Assembly (NCBI GenBank): GCA_964607835.1
Contig: CAZSLL010000013.1
Span: forward strand, 1 to 35,623
DNA: 35,623 nucleotides
Origin: DAOVFN01 sp964607835
Lineage (GTDB): Archaea > Aenigmatarchaeota > Aenigmatarchaeia > QMZP01
Direction of reading: 5' to 3'
The position numbers and the translations under genes were made by a program. Each line of letters begins with the position of its first letter. Within the stretch, counting starts at the first letter, position 1. The notes beneath the pieces are model-generated. The model had not been told where the DNA came from. It saw nothing but the letters and a program-made list of their open reading frames with translations, and did no database searches. Shown in pieces: positions 1-7,336 of the stretch.

Positions 1-372
1 GCTCTCCCCGTCCCCCCTGTCCAGGGTTACCCGGAGTCTGAGGTCGGTTCCTGACGGCCATGAGCCCCCCGGGCAGTCCAGCTCCCCGGAAACTGAAATC
101 TCGTATGCCCCGGAAATCATGCCGTCGAACATGGCTATGAGCTCGTCCACGTTCTGGCTGACCTCGTCGCAGTCACTGGAGGAATCAAGGGCTGCCTGGA
201 ACATGTTCTCCAGGTTCTTCATGGCATAGGTGTCAGAGTTATGGTGGTAGCCCGAGAGGTCTATTGCAGAGTAGTTCATGAGAAGGCTGTATATGGCGAA
301 GACCATGGCTGATAGGAAGACCGTGGTTATGATGTAGACCTGGCCCTTCCTTGCCTGGCCTGGGATGTCCAT
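1..372 (-). CDS. Type IV pilin-like secreted/membrane protein, 3' end outside window
   Basis: The gene reads leftward and runs off the left edge; 124 residues from an ATG are visible. The N-terminus has the archaeal class III signal layout: a short basic leader (residues 1-10, ending RKG) and then a hydrophobic stretch of about 20 residues starting QVYIITTVFLSAM. Cleavage after the glycine by a prepilin peptidase is inferred from that pattern. The visible ectodomain is acidic and holds cysteines in the motifs SSDCDE and ELDCPGG. No family beyond pilin-like is recognisable. It lies 37 bp beyond the 3' end of aspS on the same strand, so it could be cotranscribed with aspS. Confidence 0.7.
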   Translation of the reverse strand, partial: MDIPGQARKGQVYIITTVFLSAMVFAIYSLLMNYSAIDLSGYHHNSDTYAMKNLENMFQAALDSSSDCDEVSQNVDELIAMFDGMISGAYEISVSGELDCPGGSWPSGTDLRLRVTLDRGDGES

Positions 373-408
373 GTTTAGTAATTGCCCTGGAGTGTTAAAA
401 TGCTTGGC

Positions 409-1725
409 TCAGGGAAGGAACCGTTCGGGTGTTCTGGGGAACAGAACCACGTCCCTTATGTTGCTTATGTTCAGGAGCTGCTGGGTGAGCCTCTCCACGC
501 CCACGCAGAAGCCACCGTGCGGGGGCACCCCGTACCTGAAGAATTTGGTGAACCACTCCACTCCCGCGGGGTCCATGCCCTTGAGTTTGACCTGCTCCAT
601 GAGCTTGTCGTATCTGTGCTCCCTCTGGCCGCCAGAGCTCATCTCGAGGCCGCGATAAATCATGTCCACGCTCCTGGCCCACTGGGGGTCGTCATCCACC
701 CTCATCACATAGAATGGCTTCTTCCTGAACGGGAAGCGGTTAATGAAGAAGAACTCGTGGCCGTGCTTCTTCTCAACGTGCCTGGCCAGGAGAAGCTCTC
801 CCTCACGGTCCACCTCCTCGCCCTGCTCGACCTTCTTGCCCATCTTCTCAAGGATGTCGTAAATCTTCGGGAAGGAGAGCTCAGGGAAGGGGGTCTCAGG
901 GACAGTTAGCTTTGCTCCAAGAATCTTGAGGTCATCCCTGCAGTCGTGCTTCACCTTTTTGAAGGCAGAGGCAATCATGGCCTCCTCCATCCGCATGGTG
1001 TCCCGCTCGTCCTCTATGAAGGCTGCCTCCACCGCAACGCCCCTGTGCTCGCAGAGGTGCCTGGTGGTGTGGCTGGGCTCTGCCCTCCAGCTCGGGCCGA
1101 TATCATAAATCCTGTCAAGGCCCCCGGCTATGACCAGCTGCCTGTGAAGCTGGGGGTCCTGCCTGAGGAAGGCCTCCTTGTCGTAGTACATGACAGGGAA
1201 CACGTCAGCGCCGCTCTCGGATGCCGTGCCCATGAGGCAGGGCGTGAAAACCTGGGTGTATCCTTCCTTTATGAGCCATTCCTGCATGCCCTCCACGAGC
1301 TTTGCCTGGACCTTGAAGATGGCTGTGTTGCGGGGGTCCCTGAGGTCTATGGACCTCCAGTCATGGCGCTTGTCTATCCCTGTCTCTATCTTGCTGTCAA
1401 TATCAATTGGAATGTTAGGGTCAGAGCGGCTTATGGGCTCCAGCCTGGATGGCACCAGCTCCCTTCCGCCAGGGGCCTGCTTTGCCTCCTTTACGTGACC
1501 CTCGACAAGGACGCAGTCCTCCTTGCTGAGGCCCTCCATGAACTTGATGAGACTGTCCGGGACATTGCCTTTCTTGAGGGTGACCTGGATGTGGCCCTCT
1601 CTGTCCCTGAGCATGAAGAACTTTAGCCCCCCGAGGTCCCTTATCTGGGACACCCAGCCCTTGATGAGGGCCTTCTTCCCGGGCTCTGCCTGGCTCGTGT
1701 AAACCCTCCTGGTTGCTTCTGGCAT
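409..1725 (-). CDS. aspS: Aspartyl-tRNA synthetase, archaeal type, probably non-discriminating
   Basis: Class II synthetase of 438 residues, the usual archaeal AspRS length, charging tRNA-Asp in the cytoplasm. The N-terminal OB-fold (about 1-105) includes GWVSQIRDLGGLKFF. The catalytic domain shows the motif 2 region (SWRAEPSHTTRHL), the SGGQREHR stretch and motif 3 (PHGGFCVGVERL), ending FPRTPERFLP. It aligns collinearly from memory with Pyrococcus AspRS. Residue 26 is Ser and residue 85 is Pro, where discriminating archaeal enzymes have Trp and Lys. This suggests it also charges tRNA-Asn. A TATA-like atttaaat at 1754-1761 lies about 30 nt upstream of the ATG, implying a nearly leaderless transcript. 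Confidence 0.95.
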   Translation of the reverse strand: MPEATRRVYTSQAEPGKKALIKGWVSQIRDLGGLKFFMLRDREGHIQVTLKKGNVPDSLIKFMEGLSKEDCVLVEGHVKEAKQAPGGRELVPSRLEPISRSDPNIPIDIDSKIETGIDKRHDWRSIDLRDPRNTAIFKVQAKLVEGMQEWLIKEGYTQVFTPCLMGTASESGADVFPVMYYDKEAFLRQDPQLHRQLVIAGGLDRIYDIGPSWRAEPSHTTRHLCEHRGVAVEAAFIEDERDTMRMEEAMIASAFKKVKHDCRDDLKILGAKLTVPETPFPELSFPKIYDILEKMGKKVEQGEEVDREGELLLARHVEKKHGHEFFFINRFPFRKKPFYVMRVDDDPQWARSVDMIYRGLEMSSGGQREHRYDKLMEQVKLKGMDPAGVEWFTKFFRYGVPPHGGFCVGVERLTQQLLNISNIRDVVLFPRTPERFLP

Positions 1726-1839
1726 GGAATCACTCTCAAGTCTTGGAGCAAGGATTTAAATGTTCCCTGGGTTGCGGTCTCTGCCCTGTATCTAATTCCT
1801 GGCCTAGGCATTTATTAGGCTTATTACCAATTCTCCTCC

Positions 1840-2166
1840 ATGGCAGAGGAGGCCCAGGGATTCAGGAAGAGGATGCCGTCCGTGCACAGGAGCGTCTCTG
1901 ATATCAGGCCCGAGGACATGCGGGTTTCTGTTGTGGGCACGGTGCTGGACCGGGCAGATGACGGGCTGATGCTGGATGACGGCACAGGAAAGGTGGACGT
2001 CACCCTTGACGAGCCCCCTCCCGTTGAGAGGGGAAAGCTGGCCAGGGTGTTCGGAAGAGTGGTTCCTGTGGAGGGCGGAGTGCAGCTCCAGGGTGAGCTG
2101 GTCCAGGACATGACCGGACTGGACATGGAACTCATGAACCGTGTCAGGAAGCTCGAGTCCAGGTAA
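1840..2166 (+). CDS. Small OB-fold nucleic-acid-binding protein
   Basis: A 108-residue protein. Residues 25-95 look like one OB-fold of the RPA / tRNA-anti kind: strands at VSVVGTVLDR, GLMLDDGTGKVDVTL and ARVFGRVVPVEGGVQLQGEL. It probably binds single-stranded nucleic acid. The gene sits just before PCNA, so a part in replication or repair is plausible but only by context. A TATA-like catttatta at 1809-1817 lies about 25 nt before the ATG, and there is no clear Shine-Dalgarno sequence, as expected for a leaderless archaeal mRNA. The exact subfamily (RPA subunit, Stn1-like or other) cannot be assigned by eye. Confidence 0.75.
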   Translation: MAEEAQGFRKRMPSVHRSVSDIRPEDMRVSVVGTVLDRADDGLMLDDGTGKVDVTLDEPPPVERGKLARVFGRVVPVEGGVQLQGELVQDMTGLDMELMNRVRKLESR

Positions 2167-2215
2167 CGTGCAAGCTTTAAAAAAGGTTGAACCAATAAAC
2201 TTGTGAGGTGCATTG

Positions 2216-2965
2216 ATGTTCAGGGCTGTTCTAAGCGACGTCGATCTTCTGAAGTCATCTGTCCCCATAATGTCCGAGATAATAGACGAGGGGCTGTTCA
2301 GGGTTGACCAGAACGGAATCAGCCTGCTCTCTCCTGACCGTGCCATGGTGGCTGTAATAGACTTCAGGCTTCTTTCCACTGCGTTCGACGAGTTCAAGAG
2401 CCAGGGCGAGGACATGCTGGGTCTCAACATGGCCAACCTGGCGGCTGTCATCAAGAGGGCCAAGTCAGGGGACAAGCTTGTCCTGGAGAGGGCAGAGGGC
2501 TCCAACTCCCTGAAGATAACCATAAGGGGAAACGGGGTCAGGAATTTCGAGGTGCCCCTACTGGACGTCAAGACCGAGAAGCCCCCTGTGGACAAGCTGG
2601 CATTCACCACCAAGGTGGAGCTTGAGTCCAAGATAGTGGAGGAGGGCATATCTGACGCTGACATAATCGGCGACTCAGTCATACTGGAGGCAAACCCCAG
2701 CGCGTTCAAGATGAGCGCCAAGGGCGACGTGTCCTCGGCCTGCCTGGAGCTGGGCAAGCAGGACAAGGGTCTGCTGGATCTTAAGAGCGAAGCCAATTCC
2801 CGGGCACAGTATCCTCTCGAATACCTCAAGAAGATGATAAAGGCAGGCAAGATATCTGAGCAGATGGTCGTCGAGTTCGGTAACGATTACCCGCTCAGGC
2901 TGGGGTTCAAGAGCATAGACAAGATGCAGATAAGCTTCATCCTGGCCCCAAGGGTGGAGACCTAA
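2216..2965 (+). CDS. pcn: DNA polymerase sliding clamp PCNA
   Basis: A 249-residue protein, the usual PCNA length, forming the trimeric ring that tethers polymerase, ligase and FEN1 to DNA. Recognisable parts are the N-terminal FRAVLSDVDLLKSSV, the early NGISLLSPDRAMVAVIDF segment, and the C-terminal strand and tail PLRLGFKSIDKMQISFILAP that leads into the PIP-box-binding region. I chose the ATG rather than the in-frame TTG one codon earlier, because gaggtg at 2205-2210 is then well spaced as a Shine-Dalgarno sequence. A TATA-like ctttaaaaaa lies at 2175-2184. Only one PCNA gene is seen in this window, as expected outside Crenarchaeota. Confidence 0.93.
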   Translation: MFRAVLSDVDLLKSSVPIMSEIIDEGLFRVDQNGISLLSPDRAMVAVIDFRLLSTAFDEFKSQGEDMLGLNMANLAAVIKRAKSGDKLVLERAEGSNSLKITIRGNGVRNFEVPLLDVKTEKPPVDKLAFTTKVELESKIVEEGISDADIIGDSVILEANPSAFKMSAKGDVSSACLELGKQDKGLLDLKSEANSRAQYPLEYLKKMIKAGKISEQMVVEFGNDYPLRLGFKSIDKMQISFILAPRVET

Positions 2966-3068
2966 AGCTCTTTAATCATCTATTTCTTAGAGAAACATGG
3001 TGCTTCGCTTGGGGACCAGGAAGTGTATAACACTGTTATATTCATTGAAACCATAAGGAGGAGGTAAC

Positions 3069-3569
3069 ATGGCTACCAAGGAAAACCTGAAAGATGCGTT
3101 CGCTGGTGAGAGCCAGGCCAACCGAAGATACCTCGCCTTCGCGAAGAGGGCGGACAGCGAGGGAAAGCCCAACACGGCAAGGCTCTTCAGGGCAGCCGCA
3201 GAGGCAGAGACCGTGCACGCCCACAACCACCTCAGGGTGATGGGGGAGGTTGGCTCCACCAGGGAAAACCTGGAGCAGGCAATATCAGGCGAGAACCACG
3301 AGCACACCGAGATGTACCCGGGGTTCATAGAAGAAGCGAAGAAGGAGGGACAACAGGAGGCTGAGAGGAGCTTCAGCCATGCCAACGCAGTGGAGAAGAT
3401 ACACGAGTCCCACTTCAGAAAGGCAATGGAGGCAGCTGAGGAGGACCAGGACCTGGAGGAAAGCGAAGTCCTGGTGTGCCCTGTGTGCGGGAACACCTTC
3501 CTTGGAGAGGCCGAGGACCCCTGCCACATATGCCAAACCCCCAGGCAGAGGTTCATGAAGATAGAGTGA
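3069..3569 (+). CDS. rbr: Rubrerythrin
   Basis: A 166-residue rubrerythrin, an NAD(P)H-linked peroxide reductase with an N-terminal ferritin-like diiron four-helix bundle and a C-terminal rubredoxin domain. The helical part carries glutamates and ExxH patterns (AGES at 12-15, AEAETVHAHNH, GENHEHTEMYP, EKIHESHF). The rubredoxin iron site is CPVCGN followed by DPCHICQ near the C-terminus, two CxxC pairs. Both domains look complete. A strong Shine-Dalgarno sequence (ggaggagg) sits directly upstream of the ATG. It precedes another ferritin-like gene and a run of base-excision repair genes, which fits defence against peroxide and iron damage. Confidence 0.95.
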   Translation: MATKENLKDAFAGESQANRRYLAFAKRADSEGKPNTARLFRAAAEAETVHAHNHLRVMGEVGSTRENLEQAISGENHEHTEMYPGFIEEAKKEGQQEAERSFSHANAVEKIHESHFRKAMEAAEEDQDLEESEVLVCPVCGNTFLGEAEDPCHICQTPRQRFMKIE

Positions 3570-3624
3570 GCCTGAGATGATAAGGGCTCCTGAGAGGAGA
3601 CGTTAAACAAGGAGGTGAAAGGAA

Positions 3625-3879
3625 ATGACAGGAGAGCACGAGGGAAGGGAGAACCTCAGCGAAGAGACCAAAGACCTGGAGAGGGCCAGGAAATCACTGT
3701 GCGAGGAGCTCGAGGCCATAAACTGGTACCAGGAGAGGGTCGAGGTCTGCAGGGACAAGGACCTTAAGAGGATTCTCGAGCACAACAGGGACGAGGAGAA
3801 GGAGCACGCCGCCATGCTCATGGAGTGGATAAGGAAGCACGACAAGGAGCAGGACCGGGTGTTTGAGGAGCATGACTAG
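3625..3879 (+). CDS. EncFtn-type (encapsulated ferritin-like) ferroxidase, without targeting tail
   Basis: An 84-residue ferritin-like protein of the EncFtn family, whose two-helix subunits dimerise to make a ferroxidase centre. Compared from memory with Rhodospirillum rubrum EncFtn, the known iron-site residues all have counterparts: E28 (in EELEAINWY), W34, Y35, and E58 and H61 (in HNRDEEKEHAAM). The match through HNRDEEKEHAAM is very close. Family members loaded into encapsulin shells carry a C-terminal targeting peptide. This protein ends about 12 residues after the second helix, and no encapsulin gene is visible here. The Shine-Dalgarno sequence is strong (aaggaggtgaaagga). Its 3' end overlaps endonuclease III by 8 nt, so the two are probably one operon. 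Confidence 0.88.
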   Translation: MTGEHEGRENLSEETKDLERARKSLCEELEAINWYQERVEVCRDKDLKRILEHNRDEEKEHAAMLMEWIRKHDKEQDRVFEEHD

Positions 3880-4522
3880 GAGGCCCCCTGAGCAACTGGA
3901 CGACATAATCAGGATACTCGAGGGGGTACACGGAAGGGAGCCCTGGAACTGGCACACCAGGCAGGGCGCCTTCCAGGTGCTCATAAGCACTGTGCTGTCC
4001 CAGCGAACCAGGGACTCCAACACTGACAGGGCGGCCAAGGCCCTGTTCTCCAGGTTTCCCACCCCCGAAAAGCTGGCCAGTGCAGGGCTGGAGGACATTG
4101 AGGCCCTCGTAAGGCCGGCCAATTACCACAAAACCAAGGCCAGGAAGGTCAGGGAAATCAGCAGGATAATACAGGAGCGCTTCTCCGGGAAGACCCCGAA
4201 GACCATGGAGGAGCTGGTGAGCCTTCCCGGAGTGGGGAGGAAGACTGCCTCCTGCACCCTGCTTTACGGTCACGGGATAGACCGGATTCCGTGCGACGTG
4301 CATGTCAGGGTCATTGCCCGGAGGCTTGGGTGGACCAGGGAGAGAGACCCTGACATGGTCCAGGAGGACCTGGAGGAAAGGCTCCCGAAAGGGAAGTGGA
4401 GCAAAATCAACGAGCTCATGGTCAAGCACGGCCAGAGCATATGCCTCACCAGGAAACCCAGGTGCGGGATATGCCCACTCACAGAATACTGCGAGTATTA
4501 CGTGACAGAGGTGAAGAAGTGA
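3872..4522 (+). CDS. nth: Endonuclease III (DNA glycosylase / AP lyase)
   Basis: A 216-residue helix-hairpin-helix glycosylase that removes oxidised pyrimidines and nicks AP sites. The HhH motif is LPGVGRKTA (118-126) with catalytic Lys124, and the catalytic Asp is D142 in CDVHVRV. The 4Fe-4S site is intact at the C-terminus: C191-x6-C198-x2-C201-x5-C207. I chose the ATG overlapping the preceding stop. An upstream in-frame TTG is possible but unneeded. The stop codon overlaps the GTG start of the GIY-YIG gene, so translational coupling is likely. Everything needed for activity is present. Confidence 0.94.
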   Translation: MTRRPPEQLDDIIRILEGVHGREPWNWHTRQGAFQVLISTVLSQRTRDSNTDRAAKALFSRFPTPEKLASAGLEDIEALVRPANYHKTKARKVREISRIIQERFSGKTPKTMEELVSLPGVGRKTASCTLLYGHGIDRIPCDVHVRVIARRLGWTRERDPDMVQEDLEERLPKGKWSKINELMVKHGQSICLTRKPRCGICPLTEYCEYYVTEVKK

Positions 4523-4923
4523 GGGGAGCCTACTGCCTTATCATGAGCCTGCCAAGGGCCACGGGAATCCGGGTCGGCAGGAAGGGGGAGCAGGAGTTCC
4601 CCCCGGGCTTCTACGTCTACGTGGGCTCTGCCATGAACAATCTTGAGAAGCGGGTGGCCAGGCACATGTCAAAGAGCAAGAAGATGCGCTGGCACATAGA
4701 CTATCTGCTCCAGCACGCCGGGCTGGAAGGCGTAAAAATGATGGAGTCCAATAAGAGGATAGAGTGCGAAATCAGCCGGGCTGTGGAGTCCCTGGCTGAC
4801 AGGGTTCCCATGGAGGGGTTCGGCTCGTCTGACTGCAGGCAGTGCAGGAGCCACCTGTATTATTTCAGGGAGGACCCCACAGAGAGGATTGAGAGGCTGG
4901 TGAGCGAATGGAAGAATTGCTGA
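4519..4923 (+). CDS. GIY-YIG nuclease-like protein of the DUF123 family
   Basis: A 134-residue protein with the GIY-YIG-like core GAYCLIMSL ... GFYVYVGSA followed by RHM, and a Cys/His-containing C-terminal part (SSDCRQCRSHLYYF). The DUF123 family is archaeal and is often fused to, or next to, endonuclease III, as here. The nuclease activity and substrate are unproven. The chosen start is the GTG whose last bases overlap the nth stop (GTGA), preceded by gaggtgaagaa. An open frame extends upstream into nth, but that part is only a shadow of nth. Its 3' end overlaps the Ogg2 start by 16 nt, making a tight three-gene repair operon. Confidence 0.87.
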   Translation: MRGAYCLIMSLPRATGIRVGRKGEQEFPPGFYVYVGSAMNNLEKRVARHMSKSKKMRWHIDYLLQHAGLEGVKMMESNKRIECEISRAVESLADRVPMEGFGSSDCRQCRSHLYYFREDPTERIERLVSEWKNC

Positions 4924-5543
4924 AGGCGTACCAGAAGCAGAAGAGGCAGATAAGGGAGAGGCTGCTGGAGTTCGCTCAGGTCTGGAAAGAGCCTGACGAG
5001 AGGATATTCGAGGAGATGGTGTTCTGCTTCTGCACCCCCCAGTCCAACGCCAAGCAGTGTTTCAGCTCTGTGGAGGCCCTGGCAAAGACAGGAATGCTAA
5101 TGAAAGGCGATGAAGGGACCATAAGCCAGTACCTGCGGGGAGGGGTGAGATTCCACAACAACAAGTCCCGCTACATTGTGGAGGCCAGGAGCCTGTTCAC
5201 TGACCGCGGCGGAAGGCTCAGAATAAAGGAGAGGCTCTCCCACAACGACCCCCTGACCATAAGGGAATGGCTGGTCAACAACATAAAGGGATTCGGCTAC
5301 AAGGAGGCCGGGCACTTCCTCAGGAACGTCGGAATGGGCTCCAACATAGCCATACTGGACAGGCACATCCTCAGGAACATGGTGAGGTACGGGGCGCTGG
5401 AGGAGATGCCCAGGACCCTCTCAAGGAAACAGTACCTGGAGATAGAGGAGCGGTTCAGGGAATTCTCCAGGCAGCTGGGCATTCCCATGGCAGAGCTCGA
5501 CCTGCTCTTCTGGTCCATGGAGACCGGCGAGATATTCAAATAG
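4908..5543 (+). CDS. ogg: 8-oxoguanine DNA glycosylase/AP lyase, Ogg2 family
   Basis: A 211-residue archaeal Ogg2-type glycosylase that excises 8-oxoguanine. The helix-hairpin-helix segment NNIKGFGYKEAGHFLRNVG holds the catalytic Lys132, and D151 in AILDRHILR is the catalytic aspartate. The protein ends in lysine (K211), matching the conserved C-terminal Lys that reads 8-oxoguanine in this family. The length is typical. The ATG lies inside the end of the GIY-YIG gene, so coupling with nth and DUF123 is expected. There is no iron-sulfur site, as is normal for Ogg2. Confidence 0.92.
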   Translation: MEELLKAYQKQKRQIRERLLEFAQVWKEPDERIFEEMVFCFCTPQSNAKQCFSSVEALAKTGMLMKGDEGTISQYLRGGVRFHNNKSRYIVEARSLFTDRGGRLRIKERLSHNDPLTIREWLVNNIKGFGYKEAGHFLRNVGMGSNIAILDRHILRNMVRYGALEEMPRTLSRKQYLEIEERFREFSRQLGIPMAELDLLFWSMETGEIFK

Positions 5544-5575
5544 GCCTTTTTAAGCCTGACGCAGGGTATTTTCTC

Positions 5576-6478
5576 ATGATTCCCGAAAGCCTCAGGAGGG
5601 ACCTGGTGCACCAGCACTACAAGGTCGTGGGCAACCACTCCGCAGTCAAGCTCTGCACGTGGACCAAGAAGAGCCTCAGGGATGAGGGCGTGTGCTACAA
5701 GGAGAGGTTCTACGGCGTGAAGAGCCACGGGTGCCTTCAGATGACCCCTAACATGACATGCGGCCAGCGCTGCCGCTTCTGCTGGAGGGTCATCGAGAGG
5801 ACCAACATCAAGCCCGGGGAGTGGGACGAGCCAAAGGACATCATCAGGGAGTCCATCCAGGCCCAGAGGCTCCTGCTCTCGGGATTCAAGGGATTTGAGG
5901 GCACCAACCAGGCCAAGTTCAGGGAGGCACAGAACCCCACTAATGTAGCAATTTCCCTTCTGGGGGAGCCCCTTCTCTACCCCAAGATTTCCCCCTTCAT
6001 AGAGGAGTTCCACAGGATGGGCATCGTGACCTTTCTGGTCACGAACAGCCAGCACCCTGAGATACTGGAGAAGATAACCGAGCCCAGGCAGCTCTACATA
6101 TCAGTGGACGCCCCTGACCCGGACACCTACCTGAGGCTCGACAGGCCCCAGAGCAGGGACTACTGGGCAAGGCTGGAGAAGAGCCTGGAGGTCATGAACT
6201 CCATGTCTTGCAGGAGGGTGCTCAGGCTAACCATGGTCAAGGGATGGAACATGCACAACCCAGAAAAATACGCCAGGCTCATTGAGAAGGCCAGCCCTGA
6301 TTTCGTGGAGCTCAAGGCCTTCATGCACGTTGGAGAGGCAATGAAGAGGCTTCCCAGAGAGGCCATGCCAAGGCACCACGAGGTCAGGGAGTTCGCAGAG
6401 CAGGTATCGCGGGAGTCCGGCTACCCGCTTAAGGATGAGCAGGAGGCCAGCAGAGTGGTTTTGCTTTCGAAGAAGTGA
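5576..6478 (+). CDS. taw1: TYW1/Taw1 tRNA wybutosine synthase (radical SAM)
   Basis: A 300-residue radical SAM enzyme that condenses pyruvate with N1-methylguanosine 37 of tRNA-Phe to form the tricyclic wyosine core. The cluster-binding motif is C62-GQR-C66-RF-C69, following HGCLQMTPNMT. Other family segments are CRFCWRVIERTN, ISLLGEPLLYP, VTNSQHPE and YISVDAPD. The ATG gives a protein of normal archaeal TYW1 length. A longer open frame reaching back into Ogg2 is a shadow. A TATA-like cctttttaag at 5545-5554 lies about 26 nt upstream, so the mRNA is probably leaderless and separate from the repair operon. Confidence 0.95.
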   Translation: MIPESLRRDLVHQHYKVVGNHSAVKLCTWTKKSLRDEGVCYKERFYGVKSHGCLQMTPNMTCGQRCRFCWRVIERTNIKPGEWDEPKDIIRESIQAQRLLLSGFKGFEGTNQAKFREAQNPTNVAISLLGEPLLYPKISPFIEEFHRMGIVTFLVTNSQHPEILEKITEPRQLYISVDAPDPDTYLRLDRPQSRDYWARLEKSLEVMNSMSCRRVLRLTMVKGWNMHNPEKYARLIEKASPDFVELKAFMHVGEAMKRLPREAMPRHHEVREFAEQVSRESGYPLKDEQEASRVVLLSKK

Positions 6479-6504
6479 GTTAACAGCGTTGTATCAGTCG
6501 GCTT

Positions 6505-7014
6505 CTAAACCACCTTCTTTCCCCGCGCCCTGGGCACGACCCTCTTCTTCCCTCCACTGAACCTTTTTTCCAGCTCCTTCCCCTGGAAATATTCATGAAG
6601 AAAAACTGCCAGGGCACCCACCTCTGAGTGGGGCTGGCTGGTCACTGCCACGTTCATGTCAGCCAGCTCGTAAACCTCCCAGGGAACCTTCTCGCCACCC
6701 ACCACCACCAGGAGGTCCTTTTCCTTCCTGATGGCAGGCATCTTCTTCTGGACAGGAAGCCCGTACATTGTGAGATGGACAGACTTTCCTTTCCACCCCT
6801 TCAGGAAGGGTTTCCATTCCCTTATGTGGCCGATTCCGAAGGGTCCGCCCCACTGCTCAGCCGCCTTCTTGATGGAAATCTCCATGGAGGAGTCCCTCTG
6901 GCCAGAATAGAATATGCTGTCCGCTCCCAGGGCCCTGGCCACCAGACCGCAGTGGGTGGATATCCGCTTGTCCCTGGATGCCCTGTGCCCTATCCTGAGT
7001 ACGGTCACTCCCAT
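6505..7014 (-). CDS. trm56: tRNA (cytidine(56)-2'-O)-methyltransferase Trm56
   Basis: A 169-residue SPOUT-family methyltransferase that 2'-O-methylates C56 in the T-loop of archaeal tRNAs. Family hallmarks are the N-terminal LRIGHRASRDKRISTHCGLV, the central VVVGGEKVPWEVYELAD and NVAVTSQPHSEVGALAVFL, which form the trefoil-knot SAM site. The C-terminus is a basic tail (GGKKRVVPRARGKK) suited to RNA binding. A TATA-like element on this strand (gctataaagg on the + strand, 7036-7045) lies about 25 nt upstream. The gene is notable here because all three tRNA genes in the window have an intron three nucleotides after C56. Confidence 0.94.
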   Translation of the reverse strand: MGVTVLRIGHRASRDKRISTHCGLVARALGADSIFYSGQRDSSMEISIKKAAEQWGGPFGIGHIREWKPFLKGWKGKSVHLTMYGLPVQKKMPAIRKEKDLLVVVGGEKVPWEVYELADMNVAVTSQPHSEVGALAVFLHEYFQGKELEKRFSGGKKRVVPRARGKKVV

Positions 7015-7035
7015 GCTTGATATTGGGACCCTCCT

Positions 7036-7061
7036 GCTATAAAGGCTTAAACTTATAAACT
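7036..7061. promoter_or_regulatory. Divergent TATA boxes for trm56 and the 81-residue ORF
   Basis: gctataaagg (7036-7045) reads as a TATA box for leftward trm56, and acttataaac (7051-7060) as one for the rightward small ORF. Each is 20-40 nt from its start codon. Both are pattern calls; no transcription data are available. Confidence 0.5.
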
Positions 7062-7090
7062 GATAATTGTCATTATCATTGAGTGGTAAT

Positions 7091-7336
7091 ATGCCAAGAA
7101 AGCACTACATCGAGAAGTTCGATGGTGTGTACGGATTCACGCCTGAACTGGAGCCAGGAGAAACATACCTCTTCAGGGGAAGGAATCCCTGGGGCATGGA
7201 CAAGGACGAGATTCCATTCATTATTTCCATACTTCAGAAAAGGAGCGAGGAAGATGGCCTTGCATTCCTTTCCAAGCAGCATAACAGAGAAGTGGACTTC
7301 AAGAAATACACCAAACCAAGGAGTTCTAGCACGTAG
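7091..7336 (+). CDS. Hypothetical protein, 81 residues
   Basis: I do not recognise this protein. From the ATG it begins MPRKHYIEKFDGVYGFTPEL. It is rich in charged and aromatic residues, has no membrane segment or cysteine motif, and has a hydrophobic patch at EIPFIISIL. It looks like a small soluble alpha/beta protein. An open frame extends a few codons upstream, but the chosen ATG follows a TATA box at about 30-40 nt. Codon use is more AT-rich than in the neighbours. Its 3' end overlaps the convergent Mth938-like gene by 11 nt. Confidence 0.6.
   Translation: MPRKHYIEKFDGVYGFTPELEPGETYLFRGRNPWGMDKDEIPFIISILQKRSEEDGLAFLSKQHNREVDFKKYTKPRSSST

Noticed and set aside
1804..2850. Leftward 348-residue open frame opposite the OB-fold and PCNA genes
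   Set aside because: Ser/Leu-rich translation typical of the antisense strand of GC-rich genes; PCNA on the other strand is certain.
4396..4518. N-terminal extension of the GIY-YIG gene
   Set aside because: It overlaps the coding sequence of nth, and the GTG overlapping the nth stop is better placed.
5267..5575. N-terminal extension of TYW1 into the Ogg2 gene
   Set aside because: It is an out-of-frame reading of Ogg2; the ATG at 5576 with its own TATA box gives the family length.
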